A DNA stretch of 64,000 nt from Symbiodinium natans (lineage: Eukaryota > Sar > Dinophyceae > Suessiales > Symbiodiniaceae), in contig CAJNDS010000546.1 in the NCBI GenBank assembly GCA_905221605.1, forward strand, positions 721,324 through 785,323, read 5' to 3'. Under the pieces are notes generated by a model, which saw nothing but the letters and a program-made list of their open reading frames with translations, made no database searches and had not been told where the DNA came from. Shown here in pieces: positions 1-13,000 of the stretch. The first letter of the stretch is position 1. Each line of letters starts with the position of its first letter. A program made the position numbers and the translations under genes.

Positions 1-1966
1 ACCCCATATGTGTGGGTTGTCGACTGAGCCCACCCTTGGGGAACCGACAACAGGACCCTGATACGTCCTAAAGAACCCTTCTCGCTGGCAACCTATAGTC
101 TAAGGTAGCCTACAAAAGCCTACACATCCCAACGCTAAACCCTAAACCCGAAATCCACATAACGCCCTTAACCCGCAAAAGCAAGCCTTGCATCGAGGTC
201 TTCGCCCTGGTCACGAGCGACCTTTACGCACCCACGCCGGCGCGGTGATCAGAACGTGCTGTGGTGGTTGGGGCTTTGACTTAAGGGTCTCGGGTAGGCT
301 TAGGGCCTTATACGGCCCCTATAAACTCTAAACCCTAAACCCGAGGGTTCAGCTCCTTAAGGGCTTACGTTCGAAGGCTTTGGGCCTTTCAACCGCTTTC
401 GGTAGCATACTTGCGTGTTACCAGCGTTGCGATCCCATCCATGGCCCAGCAGAACAACGTGCGTGTTACGAGCACGTTACCAGTGCGGTCAAAAACCCAT
501 CCTGCCAAGGATTGTTTATGTAGTTTGATTGTTCTAGCAGTTCTTTCGAGTCATGGGGGTTTCTTTCCACCACACAACGGAGCTTTGAAAACGTAGCCGC
601 TGTCAGCTGGGGCTCATACTAAGCCCGAAACTTTTGCAGTGCCTCTGTTGATCTTCACATGGTTATTTACGAGGGTTCCTAGCTTTCCACAAAGCTTTGA
701 CCGTGTTCCGGGGAAGCGTTGAGGCTCCTCAGAGATTCGGCCGGGGGCGGATGTGTTGCGGGAGATGCCCCTGAAGTCGGATTTACATAGGGTTTCGGGG
801 TCTATAGGGTTTTGTTTGCGGTATCAAGTGTAGGGCTTTTAGCTGGGTTTAGGATATAGGGACCATGTATCAAATTCAAACATTGTTGGGCACTTGTAAG
901 TAGAGTTCCGCATAAGCATTCCTTCGGTTTTTTTCCGCGCGTTTGTGAGCTACCCAGCCTTCCTTTCCTGAAGATGCTGCTGCGTTCCCTTCCGTTCGCG
1001 TTCCGTTCCGTTCTCGGGGTGTGCGTCCCTCCGGCGCACCCTGTTTCCTGCAACTCCAGTCCTGAGCCCATGAACCTCCAAGCAAAACCCTAAGCCTCGA
1101 AGTCCTTAAAATCTGATGTGAAAACCCTGATGCCTGAAGCCCTGGGAACCACAAACCCCCAAACTCTAACAACCCTCAACCCACGAAACCCCTTTATAAG
1201 CCCTAAACCCCCCCAAAAAAACCCTAACCCTGCATCATCCTAAGCCCTAAACCCTAAGCCCTGAACCCTAAACCACTCAACCCGAGCGATTGTTGCTGCC
1301 AGGAAGATACGTGGACCTATGGCCTGGTGCAGCGGCCTCAATCACCTGGGGTTTAGGGTTTAGGGTGTGAGGGTTTAGGGTTTAGGGTTTAGGGCTCGGG
1401 GGTTTAGGGCTCGGGGGTTTAGGGTTTAGGCTTTAGCAGCTTTATCTTAAAGGCTGAAAAGGTTTCATAGACTTTATAGTTTTTATAGGTTTTATGGGTT
1501 TAAAAGGTTTGAGGCGTTATAGGTTTTATAGGTTTTTATAGCTTTGAGCCAATGCCGAAACCCCAAACCCAAAGCCCTTAAATTCTCACAAACCCTTTTC
1601 ATCCCTTCAACCCCCATAAGCCCGATAGACCCTATAAACCTTGCAAACCCTCTAAGCCCTCTCAATCCGAAACCCTATGAAGCCTCTAAACCCTGTAAAC
1701 CCCATAAACCCTACAAACCCTCTAAACCCTATGAACCCTGTGAAGCCTCTAAACCCTGCCCTGTAAACCCTATAAACCCTACATACCCTCTAAACCCTAT
1801 AAACCCTCTGAACCCTATAGACCCTTTAAACCCTGAAAACCCTCCAAACCCTCTAAACCCTCCAACCCTCTAAACCCTAACCCTAAACCCTGAACTCCCA
1901 ATAAACCTTAAACCTTAAACCCTAAAGCCCTAAACCCCAAACCCAAAGCCTTGGGGAGCCCCTCAG
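1..1966. repeat. Repeat-rich stretch: TTTAGGG and CCCTAAA arrays
   Basis: No gene supported. TTTAGGG units at 1344-1432; a long degenerate CCCTAAA/CCCTATAAA field at 1560-1945, which by chance gives a 109-codon Asn-Pro-rich ORF that I reject. The first 1.3 kb has scattered single units and otherwise unremarkable sequence. Confidence 0.8.
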
Positions 1967-2023
1967 GGTGCTGGTGGCCTCGGTGGCTTCGGTGTTTGTG
2001 GCGCGCTGGGGCGCGAGGCTCAG
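1967..2023 (+). CDS. Candidate 57-nt exon
   Basis: Flanked by CAG|G and CAG|GTGAGA and free of repeats. Two frames are open: GAGGLGGFGVCGALGREAQ, or a membrane-like VLVASVASVFVARWGARL. Product unknown; the frame is not decided. Confidence 0.35.
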
Positions 2024-3194
2024 GTGAGAGCTGCCAGGGCGTTTGGGGGGTTTAGGGTTTAGGGTTTAGGGTTTAGGGTTTAGGGTTTAGGGTTTAGGGT
2101 TTAGGGTTTAGGGTTTAGGGAATCTTAAGACCAGAGGCCTCCCCAGACATGTAGGGTTGACAGGGTTTTTATAGGGTTTTTTTGGGTAGGGTTTAGGGTT
2201 TAGGGTTTGGGGTTTAGGGTTGTTTCAGGCTTTTGCAGGTTTTTCGTAGGGTTTGGGGTTTGGGGTTTAGAGTTTAGGGTTTAGGGATACAGCACGAACC
2301 CCACCTGTCACTCCTGGTTTGCCTCGCAGGTTTCCGCTCAATTCTTTCTAGGGCCCTTAGGAAGGGGTGGGGGGGGGGGGGGGGTCATGGGGGGTTTAGG
2401 GGTTTAGGGCTTAGGGTTTAGGATCCTCAGGGAGGGTTGAGGTTTTGTTTACTACTAATTGCTCAAGAACCTCCTCCCCAAAAAATATGTGTAGAAAATA
2501 TTCTCGGGCAATATAGGGGTTATTACTTTTTGTTCTTTGGGCTTCTTAGGCAACTAGTCATTTAGGGTTTAGGGTTTAGGGTTTAGGGTTTAGGGTTTAG
2601 GGTTTAGGGTTTAGGGTTTAGGGTTTAGGGTTTAGGGTTTAGGGTTTAGGGTTTAGGGTTTAGGGTGCTAAGTAGCATCCTGGAAGCACTCGGCACACAT
2701 GGATGACGAAATTCAGGTGCCCAAGGATGAGTTCATGGCCCACCCCCCCCCCCCCCCCCCCCCCGCTACCCTAAATTAGGGGTTTAGGGTTTAGGGTTTT
2801 GGGTTTTGGGTTAACACACCTGCAAGAAGGGTAGATTTTCGGGTTAAGGTTTTGGGCGTTTTTTGGGTTAAGGGTTTTGAGAAAGTCTCTACTCCTCTCC
2901 ATTGAGAGGGGTATAGGAACCCACGAACTGAGGACAAAGGCTGCGTCGAGAACCGACAGTCCCCCCAGACCACGAGCCCGGAACTCCAAAACCCCTGAAC
3001 CCAGAAGGGCTTCGGGGGCGTAGGGCCCTCGGTTTTGTCTAGGGCTTTAGGGACCCAAAAATAACCCTAAGCCCTAAACCCTAAGCCCTAAACCCGAAGC
3101 CCTAAACCCTAAACCCTAAACCCTAAACCCTAAACCCTAAACCCTAAACCCTAAACCCTAAACCCCCCAAACGCCCTAAGCATTCCAAGCCAAG
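2024..3194. repeat. Telomere-like arrays and a poly-C tract
   Basis: TTTAGGG arrays at 2049-2120, 2188-2286, 2396-2424 and 2561-2668 (about 15 units). CCCTAAA array at 3064-3178. Poly-G at 2369-2383 and poly-C at 2743-2764. A weak coding-like scrap at 2700-2745 (VPKDEFMAH) is not called. Confidence 0.85.
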
Positions 3195-3263
3195 GGCTCT
3201 CCATGGTCCTGAGCTGCATCACCGGGTTCCTTCGCCAGCGTCTGGCCCCTGAGTGTTATGGCT
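3195..3263 (+). CDS. Candidate exon
   Basis: A repeat-free, GC-richer segment after AG|G. It reads LSMVLSCITGFLRQRL then APECYGSG. No family recognised. It lies between arrays at 3064-3178 and 3271-3368, as the supported channel exons do. Confidence 0.3.
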
Positions 3264-3988
3264 CCGGTCTAGGGTTTAGGGTTTCGCCGGGTTTAGGGTT
3301 TAGGGTTTAGGGTTTGGGGTTTAGGGTTTAGGGTTTAGGGTTTAGGGTTTAGGGTTTAGGGTTTAGGGCCGTATACAAAGTAAGGACCCATACATCAGAA
3401 CCCTTGAAGGGAGGTTAGGGAGTGTATTAAGGGCCCATGAAACTACCTAAACCCTAAACCCGAAACACTATACAAATTACGGGCCCATGAAACTACCCTA
3501 AGGATTGCGATCTGAGAAGTTGGGCCTATAAGATGCCCACATGAGCGGTAGTGAGGGGTAGGGGTCTGTTTGACCATCTGTTGGGCAGGGTTTCGGGTTT
3601 AGGGTTCAGGGTTTCGGGTTTAGGGTACCCCCGGCCGAGACAGAGCAGAGAGGAACCCTGAATTATGAATGGTCACTTCTCTAGATGTTTGGTCCCTTTT
3701 GGGAGGGTTTCTAGTATAAGGCGCCCCTAGGATTTCCCCTAAACCCTATAAACCCTAAATCCTAAACCCTATAAACCCTGTAAACCCTATAAACCCTATA
3801 AACCCTATAAACCCTATAAACCCTGTAAACCCTATAAACCCTATAAACCCTATAAACCCTATAAACCCTAAGCCCTAAACCACATCCGAATAAAAGTACT
3901 GCATCAATGCGAAGGCCAGATCCAGCGAGAGAGGTTGGAGGCCGCCTACTGTTTAGGCCTGAGGCTTGAGGCTTGAGGCTTGAGGCTG

Positions 3989-4019
<31 letters not shown>

Positions 4020-5237
4020 GGTTTTGTCTTGAGGGTTTTGTCTTGAGGGTCTTGGGGTTTATGGGTTTAAAGGTCTATGGGTTTTAGGATTTGAGGCCTT
4101 AAGGGTTTAGGGCTTATAGAGTTTTGGATTTTAAGGGTTTTAGGGTGTAAGGGCTTACGCGAGTCCGGATTCAAGACCTTACGATTCTGGAGGGTGCTTG
4201 TGGCTTGAACTTGCAGTGGGACATTTTGAGTGTAGGTTTCCCAGTCGTGTATTTTGACGCTTGAGGGTTCGAGATGCTGTGTTGAGGCTTGAAGTTGGAA
4301 TAGCACGCAGAATCGCGCCCCGTGGCAACAGCAATAACAAAAGGGCCCCCGCGTCAGCGGCAGCACAAACGAGTAGCATCAACAAAAAAGCCACTCTTAA
4401 CCCCAGTAAGTACCCTTGTTCCCTTTTTTGGGTGAGTTTAGTTTCCCTTCTAAACCCCCTCAAAGGACAGACGGGCAGCCTTTTAATCCTAGGTTAAGGG
4501 GAAACGACCTTTAAGGCTCCTGCGTGTGTGAGCTGTGGTGGAAACCACAGGTCCTGGGAGACTGTAGTTAGGTATGACGAAAACAAACTAGCCGCGTCAG
4601 ATCACCCAATCGGAACCCTAAACCCTAAACCCTGAACCCTGAAGCCTAAACCCTAAACCCTAAACCGTGGAGGGCCTGCTAGGGGTCCATAGAATTACGA
4701 GGTCGGGGCTCCTGGCTGCTGCGCTTGGGGGGGTTCAGGGTTTAGGTGTTAGGGCTCAGGGTTTAGGTCTTGCTACCAATTGCTTAAGAACAGGCTTCTT
4801 CCTTATAAGGGTAAGGTTGGGTTTTTTTTTCTTTTTTGGGAGTTCTTCAGCCATTACAGTAGTGGTTTAGGGCTCAGGATGCAGGCTAAGCTTGTGCTCC
4901 CTACTCAAAGGATGAGGCGACGTAGTAAGTGGAGTCATACGTAAGGCAAGTATAAACTCATAATTACCAACAACCCCAACTAAGCTACTTGAAACCCTAC
5001 TTACTAGGTACCCGATCCTCCAAGTATAATCCCTAATCCAGAATGTCGAGGTCACAACACGCATGGCACATGGGCATTTCCCCAACGAGGGTCGGATGTA
5101 TCTCGCACCTGAAATTGGCTTCGGGCTCGGCTTGCTTGCCAATTTTGGGGGCTATTTTGGTTTCGGGTTCCACTTCCATACCGATTTATGGTGAGTAATC
5201 ACTCTGAAAATCACGGTCACACCGAGCAGTGCGGCCA
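3264..5237. repeat. TTTAGGG array, 9-mer variant array, GGTTGAG field
   Basis: TTTAGGG at 3271-3368; a 9-mer variant CCCTATAAA at 3738-3872; GGCTTGA/GGGTTGA units at 3958-4040; CCCTAAA at 4617-4662. An inverted-repeat element lies at 4909-5019. Nothing coding seen. Confidence 0.8.
4909..5019. mobile_element. Short inverted-repeat element, family A copy 1
   Basis: About 111 bp with imperfect inverted termini containing GTAGTAAGTGGAGT on the left and ACCCTACTTACTAGGT on the right. No ORF, so non-autonomous. Related to 12209-12320. Confidence 0.65.
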
Positions 5238-5283
5238 GGGGCAGGCAGACGGAGTCATGGAAGCCGAGGATGAGGTGGCACGG
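5238..5283 (+). CDS. Candidate exon, acidic
   Basis: Starts after CCAG and reads GQADGVMEAEDEVA before running into a TTTAGGG array. Acidic and polar, compatible with a cytoplasmic N-terminal tail. No family recognised. Confidence 0.3.
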
Positions 5284-6941
5284 TTTAGGGTTTAGGGTTT
5301 AGGGTTTAGGGTTTAGGGTTTAGGGTTTAGGGTTAATTTGAAAACCTTGACTTTCCTAAGACCTGAACCCGCCTAAGCCCTACTTGCGAGCTCTTTGGAC
5401 TTAGGAAGTATCCCGTAGAAACCTCATCATAACCCCCATAACCCAACGTACTACCCATTCTCACTGAACCCGAACCCCACCTAAACCCTAGCCCCTGAGG
5501 CCTGATACCGAACCCGACTAATCCCTGCACCCTCAGCCCCCTCTAACCCCTAAACCCCTAGAATCCCTTGAGCCCTAAATCTAACCTAAATTTCCAAACC
5601 CCTAAACCAGAGGTTTAGGGTAGGGTTTAGGGTTTCTCTGAACGCTTAAATTCCTTGGCCCTGGCACAGTGCTGCCAGGAGTTGGAGGGACTGACTGAGG
5701 AGTAAAGCGATGCATGTGGCCCGGTGGGGAGATCTTTCCGAAGGGCCCGTGAGTTCTGCCACGTGGGGCAAGGTGGGTTTCAGTTTTCGGATATAGAAGT
5801 GCTGGCCAGAAAAAATTTGGGGGTTTACGAAAATAGGGGACCCCCAATATAGATCCCCAAATAGTAGGGTTCACTTATGATGAGGACCCCAATTAGGTAC
5901 CCCTAATTTAGGAAACCCCCCGGTGGTTCATGCAGAAGCATCAGGAGGTCGCTGAGTAGGAGCAGAGAATGTTTGAGCTGTCCGTTCACTGCGCGTTGGA
6001 AGAGTAGTCTCGTAAATGGAAAAGGGTTTCGGGTTTAGGATTTAGGGCCTAACCTAACCCCTGCTTAGAGGATCAGGGAAGTTCGTAGCTCGAGCCCAAA
6101 GATGTTCAAGCCCTCACTATAGGAAACCCTGAGCCCCAAACCCAAGCCCCCCACAATAACAGAACCCTTCCCCCCCAACCCCCCCCCCAAAAAAAAAAAA
6201 AGATATGGGCAATAGCAAAAGGGACCATATTTCGGAACGTCTGCTGTGTACATAGCTCTCCTCCGCCTCAGGCACTCAGGGCTCGGGGTCTGTATAGGCA
6301 AACACTTGCCATGTCATGAAGTCCGACCATAAATGATAAATATTATATACTTATATATATATATATGTATGTGTATATATATATACGATATTCTGTATAT
6401 ATACAGTATGAAATATATAAAATCTAGTATATAGTATGTAATATCTAATACAGTCATGTGTGACGACACCACCATCATTGTTGTGGGCCTTGGCTTGGTA
6501 CAGAGTTTTCGACCTATACGCAAGACCAAAACCCTTAAGCCGCAAACACTAAGCCCTCAAACCTATAAACCCTAAACCCTAAACCTTGAACCCTAAACCC
6601 TAAACCCTAAACCCTAAACCCTAAACCCTAAACCCTAAACCCTAAACCCTAAACCCTAAACCCTAAACCCTAAACCCTAAACCCTAAACCCTAAACCCTA
6701 AACCCTAAACCCAAACCCTAAACCCTAACCGGCCCTAACCTATAAGCCCTAAATGGACTGCGAATCCCCAGAGCCTCACCCCCGAGCTCTTAGTTTGAAC
6801 CTGGCAAGGCGGCAGAGATTGCCGAGGGTCTTCTAAAACTGATCCCAACAGACATGATCCACAAATAAGGACCCCGGGGATGTGTGTGTCAGGGTTTCCT
6901 TAAACCCAAAACCCTTAAGCTTTGTACATTCCCTTTCCCCC

Positions 6942-6973
<32 letters not shown>

Positions 6974-8709
6974 TATATGGGATCCTCATGATCCACGATC
7001 CACACACAAGGTGTGAACACCGAGACCCAAAGAAGGTCACGCAGCTCGCGAAGAGTCGAAAAGTGCTCCCGGGGTTTGCTTGGAAGGTTCATGGGTGCCC
7101 ATTGGATCTTATTGGTTTAGAAGTAGGGGTTCAGGGTTTAGCGTTTAGGTTTTTAGGGTTTAGGGTTTAGGGTTTAGGGTTAAGGGTTTAGGGTTCAGGG
7201 TTCAGGGTTTAGGGTTTAGGGTTTAGGGTTCTCAGCCCCAAGCCCTATACACCTTAGACGGGGTAGGCAAGTTACCGAGTTTTAGGCGTTTAAGATGTCC
7301 TGAGTGTAAATCCAATCTTTATGGAATCCGTAAAGGACGTAAGAATCAACAACCACCCCCCCCCGCCCCAACTGGTACTCGGGCGTCCGGGGAGGCTTCT
7401 GAAAACTGGGGGGTCCCTGGGAGCCCGGAAAGTAGGTTCGCCATGATCCTCTGACCTACACCCTAAAAGGGTTTAGGAATTAGCCTAAAGCCTAAGACAG
7501 TAGATTACCAGAAATGTCTGAGGTTCGAGCTTCCTATAAACTTTCTAAGCTCTAAAGGCCTAGTTCGGGAGCACTGCAGGGGTACCCCCAGGTTGAAGTT
7601 GCAAAGTACAGGCCCCGATAGCCCGTTCGCCTCTTTGGGAAGGAACATCAGAACCCAATGGATGAATATGTTCAGTTTTTTGCATCATGTGCGTATGTGT
7701 TTAAGCGCTGTTTTGATTTATGATCGGATGATCCTGTAGGTCGTGTATGTGGACCGTAGCCCAATACATCCGGTCTGTTTGTACGGCTTGACGTTTTGAA
7801 GTATCCTAAACCCTAAACCTCAAACCCTAAACCCGAAGCCCTGATCCTAAACCCGAATCCCTAATCCGCAACGAATCACCAAAACTCCTGAACCCGAAAT
7901 GCCGAAATGTCGACCTCAAACACCTTTCGGCTTCAGTGCCCACTTCGGATCCATCGAGATGGATCACAACCGACCAGAGGAGGTCGGGAGAGGGTTGGGG
8001 GGGGGGGTTTATTATTTTATTTATTTTTTTGTTTTTATTTTTATTTTTTATTTATTTTTTTTTTTTTTGGGGGGGGGGGGGAGGGTCGGTGTCTTAGAGA
8101 TTCCAAGGTTTAGAGCTTAGGGTTCAGGGTTTAGGGTTTCCGGTTTAGGGTTTTGGGTTTTGGGGGGTTTAGGATTGAGGGTTTAGGGCTTAGGGTTTAG
8201 GGCTTAGGGTTTAGGGTTTAGGGCTTAGGGGTTTAGGGCTTTAGGGCTTAGGGCTTTAGGGCTTTAGGGGTTTAGGGCTTAGGGGGCATCCTCGGAGCTC
8301 CCTGCCGCCTGCTTTCGAGATTTCGCAGATCTGGGAGGGCTTGCTTGGACCCTGAATCGTATAGGGTTTAGGGTTTAGGGTTTAGGGTTTAGGGTTTAGG
8401 GTTTAGGGTTTAGGGTTTAAGGGAACCTAAACCCGTTGAACCCTTTAAACCCTTGAAACCCTTCAACCCTTGAATCCCTAAATTGTTAAAACCCTTTAAA
8501 CGCTAAATCCCAAACCCTAAACCTTCAACCCTAAACCCTAAACCCTAAACCCTAAACCCTAAACCCTAAACCCTAAACCCTAAACCCTAAACCCTAAACC
8601 CTAAACCCTAAACCCTAAACCCTAAACCCTAACCCTAAACCCTAAACCCTAAACCCCAAGCCCTAAACCCCGTTTAGGTGGGTCTCCGGAGCCCATCTCC
8701 ACGCGCCAG
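5284..8709. repeat. Arrays, poly-C, poly-T/poly-G and AT microsatellite
   Basis: TTTAGGG at 5285-5335, 7139-7232, 8105-8285 and 8360-8420; CCCTAAA at 6570-6735, 7803-7860 and 8515-8675 (about 20 units). A T-rich stretch turning into poly-G at 8009-8081, and poly-C at 6940-6973. (TA)n at 6345-6425. A possible short exon at 8300-8350 (LPAACFRDFADLGGLAW) is too weak to call. Confidence 0.8.
5819..5922. mobile_element. Short inverted-repeat element, family D copy 2
   Basis: Begins GGGGGTTTACGAAAATAGG and ends with AGGAAACCCCCC. Diverged copy of 31282-31380. Confidence 0.6.
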
Positions 8710-8780
8710 GCACCCATGGCTCCGCTGCCGACTCTGCAGGAAGTGGCAGAGACCCTGCAGCTCGGGTGTCAAACCCCTGG
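8710..8780 (+). CDS. Candidate exon
   Basis: After CCAG it reads APMAPLPTLQEVAETLQL. It contains an ATG and amphipathic helix character. Possible GC donor at about 8759. No family recognised. Confidence 0.35.
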
Positions 8781-9586
8781 GCTGGATTTTGGGGTTTAGG
8801 GTTTAGGGTTTAGGGTTTGGGGTTTAGGGTTTAGGGTGTAGGGTTTAGGGCTTAGGATGTTTAGGGTTTACAGGGTCTCTGGGGTTTGGAGGCTTTAGAG
8901 TTTAGAGCTCAACTGTGTTCAGGGCGTATGTAGGGCTTCTTAAAGCTTATAGAGCTTACTTGAGGGTTCGTGGGACTTACTCAGTGGTCATGACCCCTAA
9001 ACCCTAAAAAGTTTTCCAGCTAATTCGTACGCCCCTAAACCCTAGACCCTAAACTTGCGTTTAGGGTTTAGGGTTTAGGGTTTAGGGGCTAGGGCTTGGG
9101 GTTTAGGGTTTAGGGTTTAGGGTTTAGGGTTTAGGGTTTAGGGTTTAGGGTTTAGGGTTTGGGGAACTTCGTTGTGCAGTTTACCGTTTTAGGGTTAGGA
9201 TTTAGAGCTTACGTTACTGCCCGAGGAAACTGGACAAGTAAGCTGTTAAGGTTAAAACCCTAAACCCTAGACCACTGCACCCTAAACCCCTTAAGCCTAC
9301 AAACCCTAAAACCTTGAGCCCTAAGCCCGAAGCCCTAAACCCTAAACCCCAAACAAGCCCTAAGCCCAACCCCCCCCCCCCCCCCGTGTAACAAACCTTG
9401 AGGGGTCAGATCTTCCAAAAGCCCTGAAAGAAGGAGTATACCCTAATTTATACAAAGGATCATTGTTCTAACCCTAAGCCCTAAACCCTAAAGCCTAAAC
9501 CCTAAACCCTAAACCCTAAACCCCAAAACAGGGCATCTTCCTTAAGTAGGGGGTTTTGGAAGATCTGGGGGGTCTGGGCTTCCCAG

Positions 9587-9638
9587 GCAGCAGCTCCATG
9601 CAGAGCACGAGAAGCAACTGGAGGAACTGAGGGCGCAG
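9587..9638 (+). CDS. Candidate exon, coiled-coil-like
   Basis: Acceptor AG at 9585-9586, donor GC at 9639. It reads QQLHAEHEKQLEELRAQ, a charged heptad-like helix. Coiled-coil segments are common in the cytoplasmic N-terminus of alveolate channels of this type, so it may be a 5' exon of the channel (inference). Confidence 0.5.
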
Positions 9639-10389
9639 GCCCGAGGGTTTAGGGTTTAGGGTTTAGGGTTTAGGGTTTAGGGTTTAGGGTTAAGGGCTTA
9701 GGGTTTAGGGTTTAGGGTTTAGGGTTTAGGGCTTAGGGTTTAGGGTTTAGGGTTTAGGGTTTAGCGTCGCCAAGCCCTTTGGGAGGGGCTAGGGCGGTGG
9801 GTTGATCTTGAGGTGTAGGGGTTTAGGGACTTAGGGCAAGGTTTCGGGTTTATGGTAGACTTGGGAATGGCGGGAGGGTTGCGCAGTTCCTTGCCACGAC
9901 AGCTTAACTTTGTAGCCCAGACAGGCTTTCGTGGAGATTCCAAAAAATAGTCATGGCCCACGCTCCAAATGAAACTCCCTCTCTGCCCCTCTCGAACCCG
10001 CAAAGCCCTAAACCCCAACCCCCGTCTGCCAAACAAAGCACAGGTATCACTGCTCCAATCGCCCACTGAGGCAGGGATAGAGGGCGACTCGAAATCAACA
10101 ACATCAGTTCTTGCAGGGTCCACCGTCACATTCAGGATGCAGGGAACTGTTCTTTCTTACCAAGTTCAATTTTTAAGCTCTGACATGACTCTTTGCTTGT
10201 AGGAGAAGTACAGGTAAGACTTGTTCGCCCTGCTTGGAGAAGTACTCGACATGGATTTAAGATGGGTTGGGGTTGTGGGACGCGTTTGGGGCACCGTAGT
10301 GAGGGTGTGGCGAAGTAGAGTTGAGGGTTTAGGGCTAAGAGCTTAGGGCTTAGGGTTTAGGGTTTAGGGTTTAGGGTTTAGGTTTTGAG

Positions 10390-10472
10390 GACATGCTTGT
10401 GTTCTGGAAGCGTGAGAATTCAGCGAAGGGAGTCACGGCAGAGATCCGGGACGACGAGTATGGACCTTCATG
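10390..10472 (+). CDS. Candidate exon
   Basis: Acceptor AG at 10388-10389 directly after a TTTAGGG array. It reads DMLVFWKRENSAKGVTAE then IRDDEYGPS, followed by a TGA at about 10471. The coding look is good but the product is unknown; the true donor may lie inside. Confidence 0.42.
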
Positions 10473-10869
10473 AGTGTCTCCAGTGCTTTATTTGAGCAGA
10501 CGGAGATTTTCCCCGAGAAGTGAGAACTGTTGGAGCACAGTTACTACATTCTCTGCCCCATGCTCTGTTTGAAATCGTATGACTAAAATCTAACTAGGCT
10601 CCACCTTGTCATTGCGACTTGAGCGCGGTAGGATGACTCCAGCACTTAGTGGAAGGGATCCTCATTCTGAGAGCAGGGAGACTCCCTAAACCCCCACCCT
10701 AAACCCTACAAACGCCCCAAAAACTCCTCGAACCCTAGACGCCTCAAAAGTCCCGAGGCCCTACCGCAAGTACGCAAGACCCAACGCCTTTGCTATGTAG
10801 GTGGTCGTTATAAAGCTGCTTGAAAGGTACAAACTGTCAAAAAGAACCCCTTAATGCTGAATCTGAAAG

Positions 10870-11170
10870 ATGAGCATGATCAGAAGACTACAAAGACTGG
10901 AATAATGACAAAGCAAAAAAGTTCAAGAAAAATGCTAATCAGTATATAGTAATGATAAGACAATAACAATAAGAAAGAATACAAATACTGCTTCCTATAC
11001 AAATACAAATACTAGTACGAATACTAATCCTAATACTAATACTATCTACAAAAACACTAATTTCTAAATACTAAATACTAAATACTAAGACTAAGACAAA
11101 TACTAATACCAATACGAATACGAATCTTAATATACTAATACTACTAGAATATATAAATAATAATAACTAT
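10870..11170 (+). repeat. A-rich microsatellite based on AATACTA / ACTAAT
   Basis: Degenerate ACAAATACTAATAC-type units. AT content is far above that of the neighbourhood. Confidence 0.75.
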
Positions 11171-11752
11171 ACCCAAAAACCACAAAAAAGAAGGGCCTGG
11201 GAGACGTGCAAAGTGCAACCGCCCATTTGGCGCACCTGACAGACCCTTGATTAGGACTTGAGAACCCGATACCCTCCAAGGGTTTAGGGTTTTAGGGGTT
11301 GGGTTTCGGGTTTAGGGTTTAGGGTTTAGGGTTTACGATTTAGGGTTTAGGGTTTAGGGTTTAGGGTTTAGGGTTTAGGGCTTAGGGCTTAGGGCTTAGG
11401 GTTTAGAACCCTAACACCCCCCCCCCCCCCCCCGAACCCCCCAAGCCTCCCAGTGGCGTGGCTAGGCCACCTCCACCACCGCTGCCAAGAGCGACCGGGC
11501 CCCGGAACTTAGGGTTCCCCCCAAGAAAAAAGCCGTGTGTTGGTAGGGTTTAGGGTTTAGGGTTTAGGTTTAGGGTTTAGGGTTTTGGTTAGGGTTTAGG
11601 GTTTAGGGTTTAGGGTTTAGGGTTTAGGGTTTAGGGTTTAGGGTTTAGGGTTTAGGGTTTAGGGTTTAGGGTTTAGGGTTTAGGGTTTAGGGTTTAGGGT
11701 TTAGGGTTTAGGGTTTAGGGTTTAGGGCACACTTGTCGCCTACCCATTCCAG

Positions 11753-11850
11753 GGCAAGACAAGGCCGGACAAAGCACTGCCAGATCAAGGGCTCAAGCTG
11801 GTTGGGGAGGGGATTCCAGCTGAGGTGCCTGTTCTACGCTCTGTTGAACT
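11753..11850 (+). CDS. Candidate exon
   Basis: After CCAG it reads GKTRPDKALPDQGLKLVG then EGIPAEVPVLRSVELEIL. It lies between a long TTTAGGG array (11545-11730) and a CCCTAAA array (11865-11905). No family recognised; an internal GT after GAG may be the real donor. Confidence 0.4.
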
Positions 11851-12208
11851 TGAAATACTTTGTAACCCTTAACCCTAAACCCTAAACCCTAAACCCTAAA
11901 CCACTCCAATATTGTTTGTATTGTAATACAGAACCCATCCATACACCAACAACAGATTTAATAATATGTTCATCAATATCAGTTTCGATATTCCAACAAT
12001 CCATTCATGTATATTGATAGTATGTTACCCTATTATGGTCCCTTACCCTTGTTTTAAGGGAGCGCGTATGCAAGGGTTATATTGTACAACAAGGGACCCA
12101 AATTAAGCGCCCACCCTAAACCCTAAACCCTAAACCCTAAACCCAACTTCGGATCCCCCACTTGACATTCCCGCTCATCGGTCTGTTTGGGCTGGGGTCG
12201 CTACTTGG

Positions 12209-12320
12209 AGGATCGGGGCACGTAGTAAGTAGGGTTAAAAGTGGCTTAATTGGGGGGTTATAAGTAACTATAAGTGTAGTTACCTTCCGTATCACTCCAC
12301 TTACTAAGTTCGCTGATCCC
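12209..12320. mobile_element. Short inverted-repeat element, family A copy 2
   Basis: Inverted termini AGGATCGGGGCACGTAGTAA and ACTTACTAAGTTCGCTGATC. Same terminal core as 4909-5019 but with a diverged centre, as in miniature inverted-repeat elements. Confidence 0.65.
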
Positions 12321-12481
12321 AAAACCCTAAACCCGAAACCCTAAACCCTAAGTATCCGGGGCTTCTGCATCTAAGAGGGAACCTTACTGTCGTGGAGATT
12401 GCTGGGATGACTATACTTTTGCTTCGAGGAAAAACGTCGTTGTCCTTTTGCTTACATGACAGTGGGGAGCCTGCATGGATC

Positions 12482-12604
12482 ATTCTAGGTAGGATAAGGG
12501 GGACCCTTAAAAGGGAACCCCTTCTTTACCCTCTTCTGGCTCTCTTAAACAGAGACCTTATTCAGAGGGTCTATATCCCCAAGGGTCCCCCTTATCCCCT
12601 AGAT
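12482..12604. mobile_element. Short inverted-repeat element, family E
   Basis: Long near-perfect termini: GATAAGGGGGACCCTT on the left and AAGGGTCCCCCTTATC on the right. The 104-codon ORF over it is a by-product. Confidence 0.7.
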
Positions 12605-12953
12605 CAAGCATTCTTCCGGTCTCACAGGTCTAGGCTGGTGGCATTTTGGGTAACTGGACTGTTGTGGCTTTCCCGGCCTGACCTCAAGCTCTCCAACCAC
12701 CCCTAAACCCTAAACCCTGAACCCTAAACCCTAAAGCCTAAACCCCAAACCCCAAACGACCCAACCAAACTCACAAGTCCCAAACCAAACTTACCCCGAC
12801 CGCGAGGATGGATAAGGTAGACCCTCCAACTTAGTAGCCCTTATCACTTCTAAACCCTGAACCCTAAACCCTGAACCCTAACCCCTGCCGAGTAATTTAT
12901 AGATCAGACCCTAAACCCGAAACTCTGAACCCTGGACCCTGAACCTCTCCCAG

Positions 12954-13000
12954 ACGGAGCGCTGCGGCATCAGCGGCCAGGCCCGTGCTCCACGGATCTG
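12954..13000 (+). CDS. Candidate exon
   Basis: Acceptor CCCAG, reading TERCGISGQARAPRIW until a TTTAGGG array begins. Short and of unknown function. Confidence 0.3.

Noticed and set aside
1544-1873. 109-codon Asn/Pro/Lys-rich ORF
   Set aside because: It is the translation of CCCTAAA and CCCTATAAA units; no coding signal.
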